Shown: positions 40,794 to 52,459 of the stretch, one piece after another | Position numbering within the stretch: position 1 is the stretch's first letter | Layout of the letters: every line of letters begins with the position of its first letter | NCBI GenBank assembly: GCA_036563805.1 | Contig: DATCLS010000015.1 | Span: forward strand, 1-64,000 | DNA from: DATCLS01 sp036563805 | Lineage (GTDB): Bacteria; Actinomycetota; Acidimicrobiia; Acidimicrobiales; VFJN01 | Direction of reading: 5' to 3' | Length of the DNA stretch: 64,000 nucleotides | Translations under genes and position numbers: made by a program | Notes under the pieces: generated by a model | Told to the model about the DNA's origin: nothing | Database searches by the model: none | What the model saw: only the letters and a program-made list of their open reading frames with translations

Positions 40794-41642
40794 GTGGCCC
40801 GCGCTCGGTTCCTTCTCGGCCCCAAGTGGCTGCTGTCGCACCTGTTCGTCGTGGTGCTCATCGTCGTGATGATCAACCTCGGCTTCTGGCAGCTGCGGCG
40901 CCTGGATGAGAAGCGTGACCGCAACGACCTCATCGAATCCCGTATGGACCAGCCCGAGGTGGCCGTCGACGACCTGCTCGCGGCGGACGACGGCGACCTC
41001 GCCGTCGACGAGGCCCGGTTCCGGCGGGTCACGGCCACTGGCACCTACGAGGACGACGACACGGTCGAGGTCCGCAACCAGTCGCTCGACGGCTCGCCCG
41101 GGGCCTGGCTGGTCACCCCGCTGCGCCTGGCCGGCGGCGAGCGTGTCGGCGTGATCCGGGGCTTCGTCGGCTTCGAGCCGGATGGCTCGTTCGCCCCGGC
41201 GCCGGCCCCCGAGGGCCGCGTCACCGTGACCGGGCTGGTCATGGACCCCGACCGGCTCGGCCGCACCGCCGGCCGCGACCTCGAGCCGCTGCTGGGCGCC
41301 GACGGCGTGCTGCCGGCGGTGGTGCAGGCCGAGACCTCCGACCCGGCGGAGCCGGCCGACGCCCTCCGGCCGCTGCCCGCTCTCGAGCTCAGCGAGGGCC
41401 CGCACCTCAGCTACGCGGTCCAGTGGTTCGTGTTCTCGACGATCGGCGTCGTCGGCTACCCGCTGGTGCTGCGGCGCGTCGTCGCCCGCCGGGGCAAGGA
41501 GGTCGACGACGCCGGCGACGCCCCCGGCGGGGACGGCACCGGCGGCGGGGACGCCACGGCCGGGAACGACACGGCCGGTGCGGCGGGCGCCTCCGACGAC
41601 CTCGACCGCGAGCTGGAGGAGCTGCTCCGCAAGGGCAGCTGA
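40794..41642 (+). CDS. SURF1-family cytochrome oxidase assembly protein
   Basis: The 282-residue protein has an N-terminal membrane segment (HLFVVVLIVVMINLGFWQL) followed by RRLDEKRDRN, the hallmark SURF1 start. A periplasmic domain contains TGTYEDDDTVEVRNQ and GAWLVTPLRLAGG, and a second membrane segment (LSYAVQWFVFSTIGVVGYPL) precedes a charged Gly-rich tail. It assists insertion of haem a or assembly of aa3-type oxidase subunit I. A TACCCT -10 at 40782-40787 suggests leaderless initiation at the second GTG (40794); GTG 40791 is the alternative. Confidence 0.88.
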   Translation: MARARFLLGPKWLLSHLFVVVLIVVMINLGFWQLRRLDEKRDRNDLIESRMDQPEVAVDDLLAADDGDLAVDEARFRRVTATGTYEDDDTVEVRNQSLDGSPGAWLVTPLRLAGGERVGVIRGFVGFEPDGSFAPAPAPEGRVTVTGLVMDPDRLGRTAGRDLEPLLGADGVLPAVVQAETSDPAEPADALRPLPALELSEGPHLSYAVQWFVFSTIGVVGYPLVLRRVVARRGKEVDDAGDAPGGDGTGGGDATAGNDTAGAAGASDDLDRELEELLRKGS

Positions 41643-41728
41643 CGCCGGCGGCGACCCGCGCCACGCCACGGCGCGTCACCGACCGGTACGGGGCGTCGTT
41701 GCGCCCGGGAGGGCCTAGGCTGGCGACG

Positions 41729-42616
41729 GTGACCACTGTGCGTGGCGGACGCTCCCCCCGAATCGCCCTCGCCTCGTGCGCCGACCTGCCCCAGGGCGCC
41801 GGTGGCGAGTCAGAGCTGCCGGCCCTCCTCGCCGCCCGCGGGGCCGAGGTCGTCTGGGCCGTCTGGGACGACCCGACCGTCGACTGGGCGGTGTTCGACC
41901 TGATCGTCGTGCGGTCGACCTGGGACTACCCCCACCGGCTGGACGCCTTCCGGGCCTGGGTCCAGATGGCGGCCATGAGCGCCGAGCTGGTCAACCCGCC
42001 CCGGCTCGTCCTCGCCAACCTCCACAAGGGCTACCTCGCCGACCTCGGCGAGGACGCCGTACCCACCGTGGTGGTCCCGGCGGGCATGACCGTCGACATC
42101 ACCGCCCTCGGCTGGCCTTCCGTGGTCGTGAAGCCGGCCGTGGCGGTGGACGGCGACGGCGCCGTGCGCCACGCCGTGCAGGAGGACCTCGACGCGCTCA
42201 CGCTCGACCCCGCCGGCCCGGTCGACGCCGTCGTCCAGCCCTACATCGAGGCGGTCGAGCGCGAGGGCGAGGTGTCGGTCGTGTGTTTCGACGGCGAGCC
42301 GAGCCACGCGGTGCGGAAGAAGCCCGCGATGGGGGAGTTCCGGGTCCAGGAGCACCGGGGCGGCACGGCCGAGGCCGTGCGTCTCCACCCCGACCACGTG
42401 GACGTGGCCCGGCGGGTGCTGGCCCGGCTCCCGATGGTGCCGGCCTACGCCCGCATCGACCTCCTGCCCGACGGCGACCGCCTGCTGGTGGGCGAGCTCG
42501 AGCTGGTCGAGCCCTACCTCTACCTCGAGCTGGCGCCCGACGCCGGGCCCCGCTTCGCCGACACGCTCGTCGAGCGGGCCCGCGGCGCCCTCAGGGGCGG
42601 CGCCCGGGCCTGGTAG
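41729..42616 (+). CDS. ATP-grasp domain protein (RimK/glutathione-synthetase-like)
   Basis: The 295-residue protein begins with a preATP-grasp Rossmann part (RIALASCADLP, DLIVVRSTWDYPHR). The ATP-grasp fold follows: PSVVVKPAVAVDGDGA, VVQPYIEAVEREGEVSVVCFDGEPSHAVRKKP and GELELVEPYLYLEL. RSTWDYP is characteristic of a prokaryotic ATP-grasp group of unknown carboxylate-amine ligases. The substrate is not evident. The GTG follows TAGGCT by seven bases, suggesting a leaderless transcript. Confidence 0.8.
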   Translation: MTTVRGGRSPRIALASCADLPQGAGGESELPALLAARGAEVVWAVWDDPTVDWAVFDLIVVRSTWDYPHRLDAFRAWVQMAAMSAELVNPPRLVLANLHKGYLADLGEDAVPTVVVPAGMTVDITALGWPSVVVKPAVAVDGDGAVRHAVQEDLDALTLDPAGPVDAVVQPYIEAVEREGEVSVVCFDGEPSHAVRKKPAMGEFRVQEHRGGTAEAVRLHPDHVDVARRVLARLPMVPAYARIDLLPDGDRLLVGELELVEPYLYLELAPDAGPRFADTLVERARGALRGGARAW

Positions 42617-42669
42617 AGGCACGGATCGCCGGCGGGAGCGGCGCGGGTGCGCTGGTACCCTGCCGGACG

Positions 42670-43305
42670 ATGTCCGTTCGCTCCGCACCCCGCCTGCTGG
42701 TCATGCACGGCCTGCGGCTGAAGGGCGTCGCCTCGGCCGAGGCCGTGGCCGACGCCGCGGGCCTGCCCGAGGGCGAGGTGCGCGCACTGCTCGACGGGCT
42801 GGCGAGCGACGGGCTGGCTGAGGAGCGGGGCGGCCTCCTGCCCGGGTGGACGCTCACGCCGGCGGGGCGCGCCGCCCACGAGCGGCTCCTGGCCCGCGAG
42901 GCCGAGGCCAACGCGGTCCGGGCCCGCATCGAGGGGGCGTACGGGCGCTTCCGCGAGCTCAACCCCGCGGTCCTCGACGTGTGCAGCCGGTGGCAGGTGC
43001 GCGAGGTCGACGGCCGGCCGGTCCGCAACGACCACTGTGACCCGGCCTACGACGCGGCCGTGGTCCGCGACCTGGCGGCCATCCACCGCGACACCGAGCC
43101 GGTGTGCGAGCGTCTGGCCAGCGCCCTCGACCGGTACCGGCCGTACGGCCGCCGGCTCGACCACGCCCTCGAGCGGGTGCGGGCCGGCGACACCGACTAC
43201 ATCGCCAAGCCGCTGATCCCCAGCTATCACACCGTGTGGTTCGAGCTCCATCAGGACCTGCTCACCACGCTCGGCATCGACCGGTCCGCCGAGGCCGCCC
43301 CGTGA
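42670..43305 (+). CDS. Winged-helix-domain protein of unknown function
   Basis: The 211-residue protein opens with a winged-helix-like domain (1-75: GVASAEAVADAAGLPEGEV, then GWTLTPAGRAAHERLL). A helical domain follows with RWQVREVDGRPVRNDHCDPAY and DYIAKPLIPSYHTVWFELHQDLL. The second part is conserved-looking but I do not recognise it as an enzyme. It is 53 bp after the ATP-grasp gene, with its own TACCCT -10 (42656-42661) eight bases before the ATG, and 19 bp before dapA. Confidence 0.6.
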   Translation: MSVRSAPRLLVMHGLRLKGVASAEAVADAAGLPEGEVRALLDGLASDGLAEERGGLLPGWTLTPAGRAAHERLLAREAEANAVRARIEGAYGRFRELNPAVLDVCSRWQVREVDGRPVRNDHCDPAYDAAVVRDLAAIHRDTEPVCERLASALDRYRPYGRRLDHALERVRAGDTDYIAKPLIPSYHTVWFELHQDLLTTLGIDRSAEAAP

Positions 43306-43324
43306 ACCGATCCCGAGGAGACGC

Positions 43325-44221
43325 ATGATGGGCAACGCCCGGTTCGGCAAGGTCGTCACCGCCATGGTCACGCCGTTCCGCGACGACGGCGCGCTCGACG
43401 TCGATGGCGCCGTCGAGCTGGCCCGCTGGCTGGTCGACCACGGCAACGACGGCCTCGTCCTGACCGGCACGACCGGCGAGGGGCCGACCGTCGACGACGA
43501 CGAGAAGGTGACGCTGTGGCGGGCCGTGCGCGAGGCGGTCGACGTCCCGCTCGTGGCCGGCACCGGCAGCTACGACACCCGCCACACCGTGCACCTCACC
43601 GAACGGGCCGCCGAGTGCGGCGTCGACGGGGCCCTGGTCGTGACGCCGTACTACAACCGGCCGTCGCAGGCCGGCCTCGAGGCCCACTTCCGGGCCGTGG
43701 CCGCCGCCACCGACCTGCCGATCCTCATCTACGACATCCCGGTCCGCACCGGCCGCAAGGTGGCCACCGACGTGCTGATCCGGCTGGGCAACGAGGTCCC
43801 CACGATCGTCGGCGTCAAGGACGCCGCCGGCAACCCCGGCCAGACGGCGAGCGTGATCGCGTCCACCCCCGACGACTTCGCCGTCTACTCGGGTGACGAC
43901 GCCCAGACGCTGCCGCTCCTGGCGGTCGGCGCCGTGGGCGTGATCGGCGTGGCCACCCACTGGCTGGGCTCGACCATGGCCGAGGCGATCGCCGCCTTCG
44001 AGAAGGGCGACCTCCGGACCGCCCGCGAGCTCAACGCCCGCATGCTGCCGTCGTTCGCGTTCGAGACCGGCGACGCCTGCCCCAACCCCGGCCCCACCAA
44101 GGCCATGCTGGCCGAGCTGGGCCTGCCGGGCGGCGAGTGCCGCCCCCCGATGGGGCCCATCCCCGACGCGGTGCGGGCCGAGGCGCGGACCATCGCCGGC
44201 GAGCTGGGCCTGGCGCGGTGA
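43325..44221 (+). CDS. dapA: 4-hydroxy-tetrahydrodipicolinate synthase
   Basis: The 298-residue TIM-barrel enzyme condenses pyruvate with aspartate semialdehyde, the first committed step of lysine and diaminopimelate synthesis. It has TGTTGEGPTVDDDEK, the tyrosine in VVTPYYNRPSQAG and the Schiff-base lysine in TIVGVKDAAGN. GAGGAG precedes a pair of ATG codons; the first is annotated. The stop overlaps the RNase J start as GTGA, giving the dapA-rnj pair common in actinobacteria. Confidence 0.96.
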   Translation: MMGNARFGKVVTAMVTPFRDDGALDVDGAVELARWLVDHGNDGLVLTGTTGEGPTVDDDEKVTLWRAVREAVDVPLVAGTGSYDTRHTVHLTERAAECGVDGALVVTPYYNRPSQAGLEAHFRAVAAATDLPILIYDIPVRTGRKVATDVLIRLGNEVPTIVGVKDAAGNPGQTASVIASTPDDFAVYSGDDAQTLPLLAVGAVGVIGVATHWLGSTMAEAIAAFEKGDLRTARELNARMLPSFAFETGDACPNPGPTKAMLAELGLPGGECRPPMGPIPDAVRAEARTIAGELGLAR

Positions 44222-45876
44222 AACCCGTACGCATCACGTTCCTCGGCGGCCTGGGCGAGATCGGGCGCAACTGCGCCTGCATCGAGGTCGAGGGGCGCAT
44301 CCTGCTCCTCGACGTCGGGCTCATGTTCCCCGACCTCGACATGCTGGGCGTCGACCTGGTCCTGCCCGACTTCACCTACCTGCGCGAGAACGCGGAGCGG
44401 GTCGACGGGGCGATCATCACCCACGGCCACGAGGACCACATGGGGGGCCTCAGCTACCTGCTGCGCGAGCTGTCGTTCCCGATCTACGGCTCGGCGCTGA
44501 CGCTGGGGCTGGCCCGCAACCGCATCGAGGAAGCCGGCCTGCTCGACCGTACCGAGCTGATCCCGGTGGCCGACGGCGAGCGCCGGCGGATCGGGCCGTG
44601 CGAGGTCGAGTTCATCCCGGTCACCCACTCGGTGCCCCACGGGTTCGCCACCGCCTTCCACACCCCGCAGGGCACGATCCTGCACTCGGGCGACTTCAAG
44701 CTCGACCTCACCCCGGTCGACGGCCGGCTCACCGACCTGGGCCGCATCGGGGCGCTGGCGTCGGGCGACGGCATCCGGGTCCTGCTGTCCGACTCCACGA
44801 ACGCCGACGAGCCGGGGCACGCCCGCAGCGAGACGTCGGTCGGCCAGGTCCTCTACAACCTGTTCCACGCCCACGAGGGGCGGCGGATCGTCATCGCCTG
44901 CTTCGCCAGCCACATCCACCGGGTGCAGCAGATCGTGGACGCCGCCCTCGCGTTCGGCCGCAAGGTGGCGACGCTGGGCATGTCGATGAAGAAGAACGTG
45001 CGGCTGGCCCGTGAGATGGGCCTGCTGCGCATCCCCGACCACGCGCTGGTCGACATCGACGAGGTGGGCGACCTGCCGCCCGGCCAGGTGTGCGTGATCT
45101 CGACCGGGAGCCAGGGCGAGCCCATGTCGGCCCTGGCGCTCATGGCCACCCGCAACAACCGGTGGCTCGACATCGGGCCCGACGACACGGTGATCCTGTC
45201 GTCGCACCCGATCCCCGGCAACGAGATGAACGTCTCGAAGGTGATCGACGGCCTGGTCCGGCTCGGTGCCGAGGTCGTGCACTCCGGCATCGAGGACGTG
45301 CACGCCTCCGGGCACGCCAAGCAGGAGGAGCTGAAGACCCTGCTGTCGATCGTGCAGCCCGACTGGTTCGTGCCGGTCCACGGCGAGTACCGGCACCTGG
45401 TCGCCCACGCCAAGCTGGCCCGGTCCATGGGCGTGCCCACCGACCGCGTGCTGGTGTGCACCGACGGCGACCAGCTCACCCTCGACCGCGACGGCCTCCG
45501 CCGCACCGGCGACGTGCCGGCCGGCTACCTGTACGTCGACGGCATCGTCGGCGACGTCGGCCACGGGGTGCTGCGCGACCGGCGGGTGCTGGCCGACGAG
45601 GGCGTCGTCGTCGTGGTGGTGACGCTCGACGTGAAGACCGGCGCCATCTTGACCGGGCCTGAGGTCATCACCCGGGGCTGGGTGTACGCGCCCGAGGCCG
45701 AGCCGCTGCTCACCGAGTGCGCCGAGGAGGTGCGCCGGGCGGTCAAGGAGGCCTTCGCCGAGGGCGCCACGGACATCGACGCCCTCCAGCGGGTGGTGCG
45801 CAGGGCCGCCGGCCGGTTCGTGTCCGAGTCGACCAAGCGGCGGCCGATGATCGTGCCCGTGGTCATGGAGGCCTGA
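44218..45876 (+). CDS. rnj: Ribonuclease J
   Basis: The 552-residue enzyme has the metallo-beta-lactamase motif THGHEDHMGG, the beta-CASP segment HSGDFKLDLTPVDG and DSTNADEPGHARSE, FVPVHGEYRHL and the C-terminal domain. It acts as 5'-to-3' exonuclease and endonuclease in mRNA decay and rRNA processing. The GTG start (VKPVRITFLGGLGEIG) overlaps the dapA stop; the upstream frame within dapA is chance. It is followed one base after its stop by mutM. Confidence 0.96.
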   Translation: MKPVRITFLGGLGEIGRNCACIEVEGRILLLDVGLMFPDLDMLGVDLVLPDFTYLRENAERVDGAIITHGHEDHMGGLSYLLRELSFPIYGSALTLGLARNRIEEAGLLDRTELIPVADGERRRIGPCEVEFIPVTHSVPHGFATAFHTPQGTILHSGDFKLDLTPVDGRLTDLGRIGALASGDGIRVLLSDSTNADEPGHARSETSVGQVLYNLFHAHEGRRIVIACFASHIHRVQQIVDAALAFGRKVATLGMSMKKNVRLAREMGLLRIPDHALVDIDEVGDLPPGQVCVISTGSQGEPMSALALMATRNNRWLDIGPDDTVILSSHPIPGNEMNVSKVIDGLVRLGAEVVHSGIEDVHASGHAKQEELKTLLSIVQPDWFVPVHGEYRHLVAHAKLARSMGVPTDRVLVCTDGDQLTLDRDGLRRTGDVPAGYLYVDGIVGDVGHGVLRDRRVLADEGVVVVVVTLDVKTGAILTGPEVITRGWVYAPEAEPLLTECAEEVRRAVKEAFAEGATDIDALQRVVRRAAGRFVSESTKRRPMIVPVVMEA

Positions 45877-45877
45877 C

Positions 45878-46681
45878 CTGCCCGAGCTGCCCGAGGTCGA
45901 GACGATCCGCCGCCAGCTCGAGCCGCTGGTGGTGGGGCGCAAGCTGGTCGAGGCCTGGGCGTTCCCGCACCCCAAGTTCGAGCCCGCGCTCGAGGCGGCG
46001 GGGGCGGCGGTCACCGGCGTGTCCCGTCGGGGCAAGTACCTGCTCCTGGCGCTCGACGACGACCGCGACCTCGTCGTCCACCTGGGGATGACCGGCTCGC
46101 TCCAGGTCCGCCCGCCCGGGGAGGAAGGCGACGCCTACGTCCGGGCCGCCTGGACGCTCGACGCGCTCGGCGGCGACGTCCTCGAGTACCGCGACATCCG
46201 CCGGTTCGGCCGCCTGGCCGTGGCCGAGTCGGGCGTCTACCCGGGCACGCTCGGCGTCCAGGGCCCCGACGCCCTCGACCCCGACCTGACCGCCGAGGAC
46301 CTGTGGCGGGCCCTCCGCCGCAGCCGGCGGGCGGTCAAGACCCAGCTGCTCAGCCAGCGCCCGCTGGCCGGGGTCGGCAACATCTACGCGGACGAGGCGC
46401 TGTGGCGGGCGGGGGTCCACCCGGCCCGGCGCACGGTCACCCGCCGGCAGGCGGCGGCCCTGCTCGACGCCGTGCGGGCGGTGCTCACCGAGGCCGTCGA
46501 GCACCGGGGGACGACGCTGCGCGACTACCGGGCCGTCGACGGGCAGCCGGGCGCCAACCAGTTCCGGCTCGACTGCTACGGCCGGAGCGGCCAGCCCTGC
46601 CACCGGTGCGGCACCGAGCTGCGGCGCACGGTGCTCGACGCCCGCACGACCACCTGGTGCCCGACCTGCCAGCGTCGCTGA
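45878..46681 (+). CDS. mutM: Formamidopyrimidine-DNA glycosylase, CTG start
   Basis: The 267-residue base-excision-repair enzyme removes 8-oxoguanine and related lesions. The N-terminus must be Met-Pro-Glu because processed Pro1 is the nucleophile. The DNA reads CTG-CCC-GAG-CTG-CCC-GAG-GTC (xPELPEVETIRRQ), and no ATG, GTG or TTG precedes it in frame close by, so CTG 45878 is the start. Further landmarks are RRGKYLLL, HLGMTGSL, LLSQRPLAGVGNIYADE and the C-terminal zinc finger PCHRCGTE...WCPTCQ. Start lies one base after the rnj stop, so it is translationally coupled. A later ATG (45929) would delete the catalytic residues. Confidence 0.92.
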   Translation: MPELPEVETIRRQLEPLVVGRKLVEAWAFPHPKFEPALEAAGAAVTGVSRRGKYLLLALDDDRDLVVHLGMTGSLQVRPPGEEGDAYVRAAWTLDALGGDVLEYRDIRRFGRLAVAESGVYPGTLGVQGPDALDPDLTAEDLWRALRRSRRAVKTQLLSQRPLAGVGNIYADEALWRAGVHPARRTVTRRQAAALLDAVRAVLTEAVEHRGTTLRDYRAVDGQPGANQFRLDCYGRSGQPCHRCGTELRRTVLDARTTTWCPTCQRR

Positions 46682-46697
46682 CCGCCCGGGGCGGCGC

Positions 46698-49535
46698 TCA
46701 CGGCTCGAGTCCGAGCGCGGCGGCGACCGAGGGCAGCTCGGCGCGGCCGCTGATCCCGAGCTTGCGGTAGGCCCGGCCCAGCTGGTTGTCGACCGTGCGC
46801 ACCGACACGTCCAAGCGCTCGGCGATCGCCCGGCTGGACAGCCCCTTGGCCGCCAGCACCGCCACCTCCCGCTCCCGCCGGGTCAGCTCGGCCGGGCCCC
46901 GGCCGCCGGGCGCCGTGAGCGCCGGGGTGCGGGCGCCCTCGCACCGGTCGCGCCACGCCTCGGCCCGGGCCTGGGACTCCCGGGCCCAGCTGGACGCCCC
47001 GGCCGCCCGGTGGGCCCGGGCGGCCCGCATGGCGGTCTCGGCCGCGTGGAGGTCCATGCCCAGGGCGGCGAACTCGTCGGCCACGGCGTCGAGCCGGGCG
47101 CCGTCGTTGGCGGCCGCGGCGTCGGCCAGCCGGCCGAGCGCGGCGGCCAGCGGGCCCTCGACCCGGGCCGCCACCGCCGCCAGCCGGTCGGCGACGCCGA
47201 CCGAGCCCAGACGCAGGGCCACCTCGAGGAACAGCAGCTCGAAGCCGATGTGGCCGGCGGCGCGGGCGTCGTCGGCCCGGTCGATGGCCTGGCGGATGGC
47301 GCCGGTGACGTCGCCCTGGGCCGCCGTCACCCACAGCCGGGCCCGCTCCGCGTCGCGCCGGTAGCGCATGCTCTCCCGCCCGGTGGGCGGGTCCGCCAGG
47401 GTGGCGGCGGCCGCGTCGCCGTCGCCCAGCAGGGCCTCGGCCTCGGCCAGGGCGGCGAGGGCCCAGTGGTGGCGGCCGTGGGTGTCGGTGCGCTCCAGCG
47501 CCAGCACCGCCTCGCGCAGGTAGCGGCGGGCGGTGGCCGGGCGGCCGCGGGCCAGGGCGGTCCGCCCGTTGAGCAGCGACACGGCGCTGGCGGCCTGGTC
47601 GCGCCGGCGTTCCGGGTCGTCCATGGCCGCCTGGAGCACGGCCTCGACGTCGCAGGCCCGGCCCGACGTCAACAGCGCGGTGGCTCCGGCGGCCACGGCC
47701 CAGCCCCGGCCGTCGGGCACGTCCTCGGTGTGGGCGCAGGCCACCTCGAACAGGCGCCCGGCCAGGTCGATGGCCTGCTCGGTCCGGCCGGCGTGGATGA
47801 GCCAGGCCGAGGCCGGGGTCAGGGCCCGGAGGCGGACGACGTCGTCGCTCTCCTCGGCCAGCCGCAGCGCCAGCTCGCCGCCCTCCTGGATGGCGCCGGC
47901 GTGGCTGAGGACGCCGGCCAGGCCGGCGAGGACCGTGTCGCGGTGGACCGGGTCGCGGATCTCGGTGCCGGCGACGATGGCCCGGGCGTCGTCGAGGTGG
48001 TCGGGGTCGAGCCGGGTGGCGGCCAGGCGGGCCAGGGCGATCCGGGCCCGCTCGGCGTCGTCGGTGGCCAGCGCAGCCAGCGGGGCCAGCACGGCCTCGG
48101 CCTCCTCGAAACGCTGCTGGTCGGCGAGCGCCTCGCCCAGCGCCCGGTAGGCGGCCAGCAGCGTGCGGTCGCCCCGGACCGGCGGCGCCGGCGGGGCGGG
48201 CGGCTCGCGGCGGGGCCCGGAGTGGCGGAGCCCCAGCGCCGCCCGGACCAGGCGCTCGGCCAGCGCCGGGTCGTCGCGCCGGCGGGCGTCCTCGGCGGCC
48301 GCCACGAGCACGGCGGGGTCGAGATCGGCGTGGCCGCTCACCGACCACACGGCCAGGCGCAGGCGGTCGTCGGCGTCCAGCTCGTCGAGGTCCTTGAGCA
48401 TGCCCTCGACCAGGCTGGCGTACAGGTCGGTCGTCTCCAGCGGCCCGAGCCGGGCCCGGATGCCGTCGGCGTAGAGCGGGTGCGAGAGGCGCACCACCGT
48501 CCGGCCGTCGATGACCTCGACGGTGACCAGGCCCCGGTCGCGCAGGGCGGCGACGACCAGCGGCGAGGTGAGCCGCTCGGCCAGCTCGGCCGGGAGCGGC
48601 TCACCCAGAGCCAGCAGCCCGGCCAGGGTGTGCTCGTCGGGGCTCAGCTGGCCCAGCCGCTCGGCCACCAGGTCGTGCAGCCGGGGGCCGGTGAACGGGG
48701 CCGCGCTCCAGGTCCACACGCCGTGGTGGCGGGCGAGGGTGCCGGCCTCCAGGGCGTCGCGGCACAGCTCCCGCAGGAACAGCGGGTTTCCCTGCGTGGC
48801 CTCCCACAGGCGGTCGACGGTGGCCGACTCGACCTCGCCGCCCTCCAGGGCGCCGGCGAGCACGGCCGCCACGTCGTCGCGGCCCAGGTCGTCGAGCTCG
48901 AGGCGGGGCCAGCCCCGGCCCTCCAGCAGGCGGGCCACCGCCGGCGGGGGCGTGTCGTCGCTGCGCAGGGTGAGGACGAGGCGGACCTGGCCGGCGTCCA
49001 CGACCTGGCTCAGCAGGCCGGCGGTCGCCTCGTCGAGCAGATGGACGTCGTCGACGCCGACCACCACCGGCGCGACGGCCGCCAGCTCGGCCACCGCTCG
49101 GTGGGCGGAGACCAGGGCGTCGGCCGCGTCGAGGGGCCGCGCCGGCGCGCTGCCGGCTCCGTCCCCGCCCGTGCTGTCGGTCCCGGGCGCCCCGCCGGTT
49201 TCGGGGGCCCCGCGGCCGGTTCCGGGCGCGCCGGTCGCCCCGGTGGCGTCGACGCCGGTCTCACCGGCCCCGGTGCGGCGCGCCGGGTGGCCGAGCAGCG
49301 GCGCCGCCGCCCAGAACGGGATCGTGGCCGCCGCCCGCGTGGCCACCAGGCGCACCACGGTGGCGCCTTCCGCCTCGAGCTCGGCCAGGATCTCGTCGGC
49401 CAGCCTCGTGCGCCCGACGCCCGGGCGTCCGGCCACCACGACGCCGCCCCCCGGCTCGGCCAGCGCCCCCCGGGCCGCAGCCAGCTCCGAACCCCGTCCC
49501 ACCAACGGCCAGCTCGTCACCCCCACGACCGGCAT
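46698..49535 (-). CDS. LAL-type LuxR regulator (large ATP-binding)
   Basis: The 945-residue regulator has an N-terminal P-loop region GRPGVGRTRL with Arg where Walker A normally has Lys. GVDDVHLLDEATA is the Walker B, a TPR-like helical region runs through the middle, and a C-terminal LuxR helix-turn-helix closes it (LTRREREVAVLAAKGLSSRAIAERLDVSVRTVDNQLG). Members activate sugar or antibiotic genes upon ligand and ATP binding. The Gly/Thr-rich insert after residue 85 is low complexity. It is divergent from ftsK and inserted between core genes mutM and ftsK. No target genes are evident next to it. Confidence 0.88.
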   Translation of the reverse strand: MPVVGVTSWPLVGRGSELAAARGALAEPGGGVVVAGRPGVGRTRLADEILAELEAEGATVVRLVATRAAATIPFWAAAPLLGHPARRTGAGETGVDATGATGAPGTGRGAPETGGAPGTDSTGGDGAGSAPARPLDAADALVSAHRAVAELAAVAPVVVGVDDVHLLDEATAGLLSQVVDAGQVRLVLTLRSDDTPPPAVARLLEGRGWPRLELDDLGRDDVAAVLAGALEGGEVESATVDRLWEATQGNPLFLRELCRDALEAGTLARHHGVWTWSAAPFTGPRLHDLVAERLGQLSPDEHTLAGLLALGEPLPAELAERLTSPLVVAALRDRGLVTVEVIDGRTVVRLSHPLYADGIRARLGPLETTDLYASLVEGMLKDLDELDADDRLRLAVWSVSGHADLDPAVLVAAAEDARRRDDPALAERLVRAALGLRHSGPRREPPAPPAPPVRGDRTLLAAYRALGEALADQQRFEEAEAVLAPLAALATDDAERARIALARLAATRLDPDHLDDARAIVAGTEIRDPVHRDTVLAGLAGVLSHAGAIQEGGELALRLAEESDDVVRLRALTPASAWLIHAGRTEQAIDLAGRLFEVACAHTEDVPDGRGWAVAAGATALLTSGRACDVEAVLQAAMDDPERRRDQAASAVSLLNGRTALARGRPATARRYLREAVLALERTDTHGRHHWALAALAEAEALLGDGDAAAATLADPPTGRESMRYRRDAERARLWVTAAQGDVTGAIRQAIDRADDARAAGHIGFELLFLEVALRLGSVGVADRLAAVAARVEGPLAAALGRLADAAAANDGARLDAVADEFAALGMDLHAAETAMRAARAHRAAGASSWARESQARAEAWRDRCEGARTPALTAPGGRGPAELTRREREVAVLAAKGLSSRAIAERLDVSVRTVDNQLGRAYRKLGISGRAELPSVAAALGLEP

Positions 49536-49640
49536 CGTAAGGCCCGGCCATTACCCTCCCACCAGCGGGGGATCAGCCCGGCATCGCCGGCGCATCATCG
49601 GCTGTGCTGGTGATCCGCATGTGGGTGGTGTGGCCATTGA

Positions 49641-49646
49641 TAGCCT
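49641..49646 (+). promoter_or_regulatory. -10 box TAGCCT of ftsK
   Basis: TAGCCT lies 10 bases before the GTG at 49657, between two copies of the 11-mer TGTGGCCATTG (starting at about 49629 and 49647). It is consistent with leaderless transcription from the start codon. The duplicated 11-mer may be a binding site. Confidence 0.45.
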
Positions 49647-49656
49647 TGTGGCCATT

Positions 49657-52200
<2,544 letters not shown>

Positions 52201-52446
52201 CCGCCCGCGCCATCGGCCCGCTTCGACGCCCAACTGGGGGGTGCGCTCGGTGCCCGACACGTTCCAGGGCCGCCATCGTCGTGGCCGTCGCCGTGGTGCC
52301 CGGGGCGCCGCGACGTCGCGAGCGCGGCGGCTGCCGACCGACGCCCGGGGGCTGCGGCTGCGGCGGACGCCGGGCCGACGCCGTGTACTCCCGGAGGATG
52401 ACAGGGGATCACCGCCCGGGTTGATGACGCGAAAGCGGTCGTTCCG

Positions 52447-52452
52447 TACCGT
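52447..52452 (+). promoter_or_regulatory. -10 box TACCGT of the MacB/FtsX-type exporter operon
   Basis: TACCGT is placed seven bases before the ATG at 52460, with no Shine-Dalgarno sequence between, so a leaderless transcript is likely. The 260 bp between the ftsK stop and this site hold no gene I can support. Confidence 0.45.
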
Positions 52453-52459
52453 CACGGCC

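Noticed and set aside
45929..46681. mutM starting at ATG 45929
   Set aside because: It would remove the catalytic N-terminal Pro-Glu and the first 17 residues of the family.
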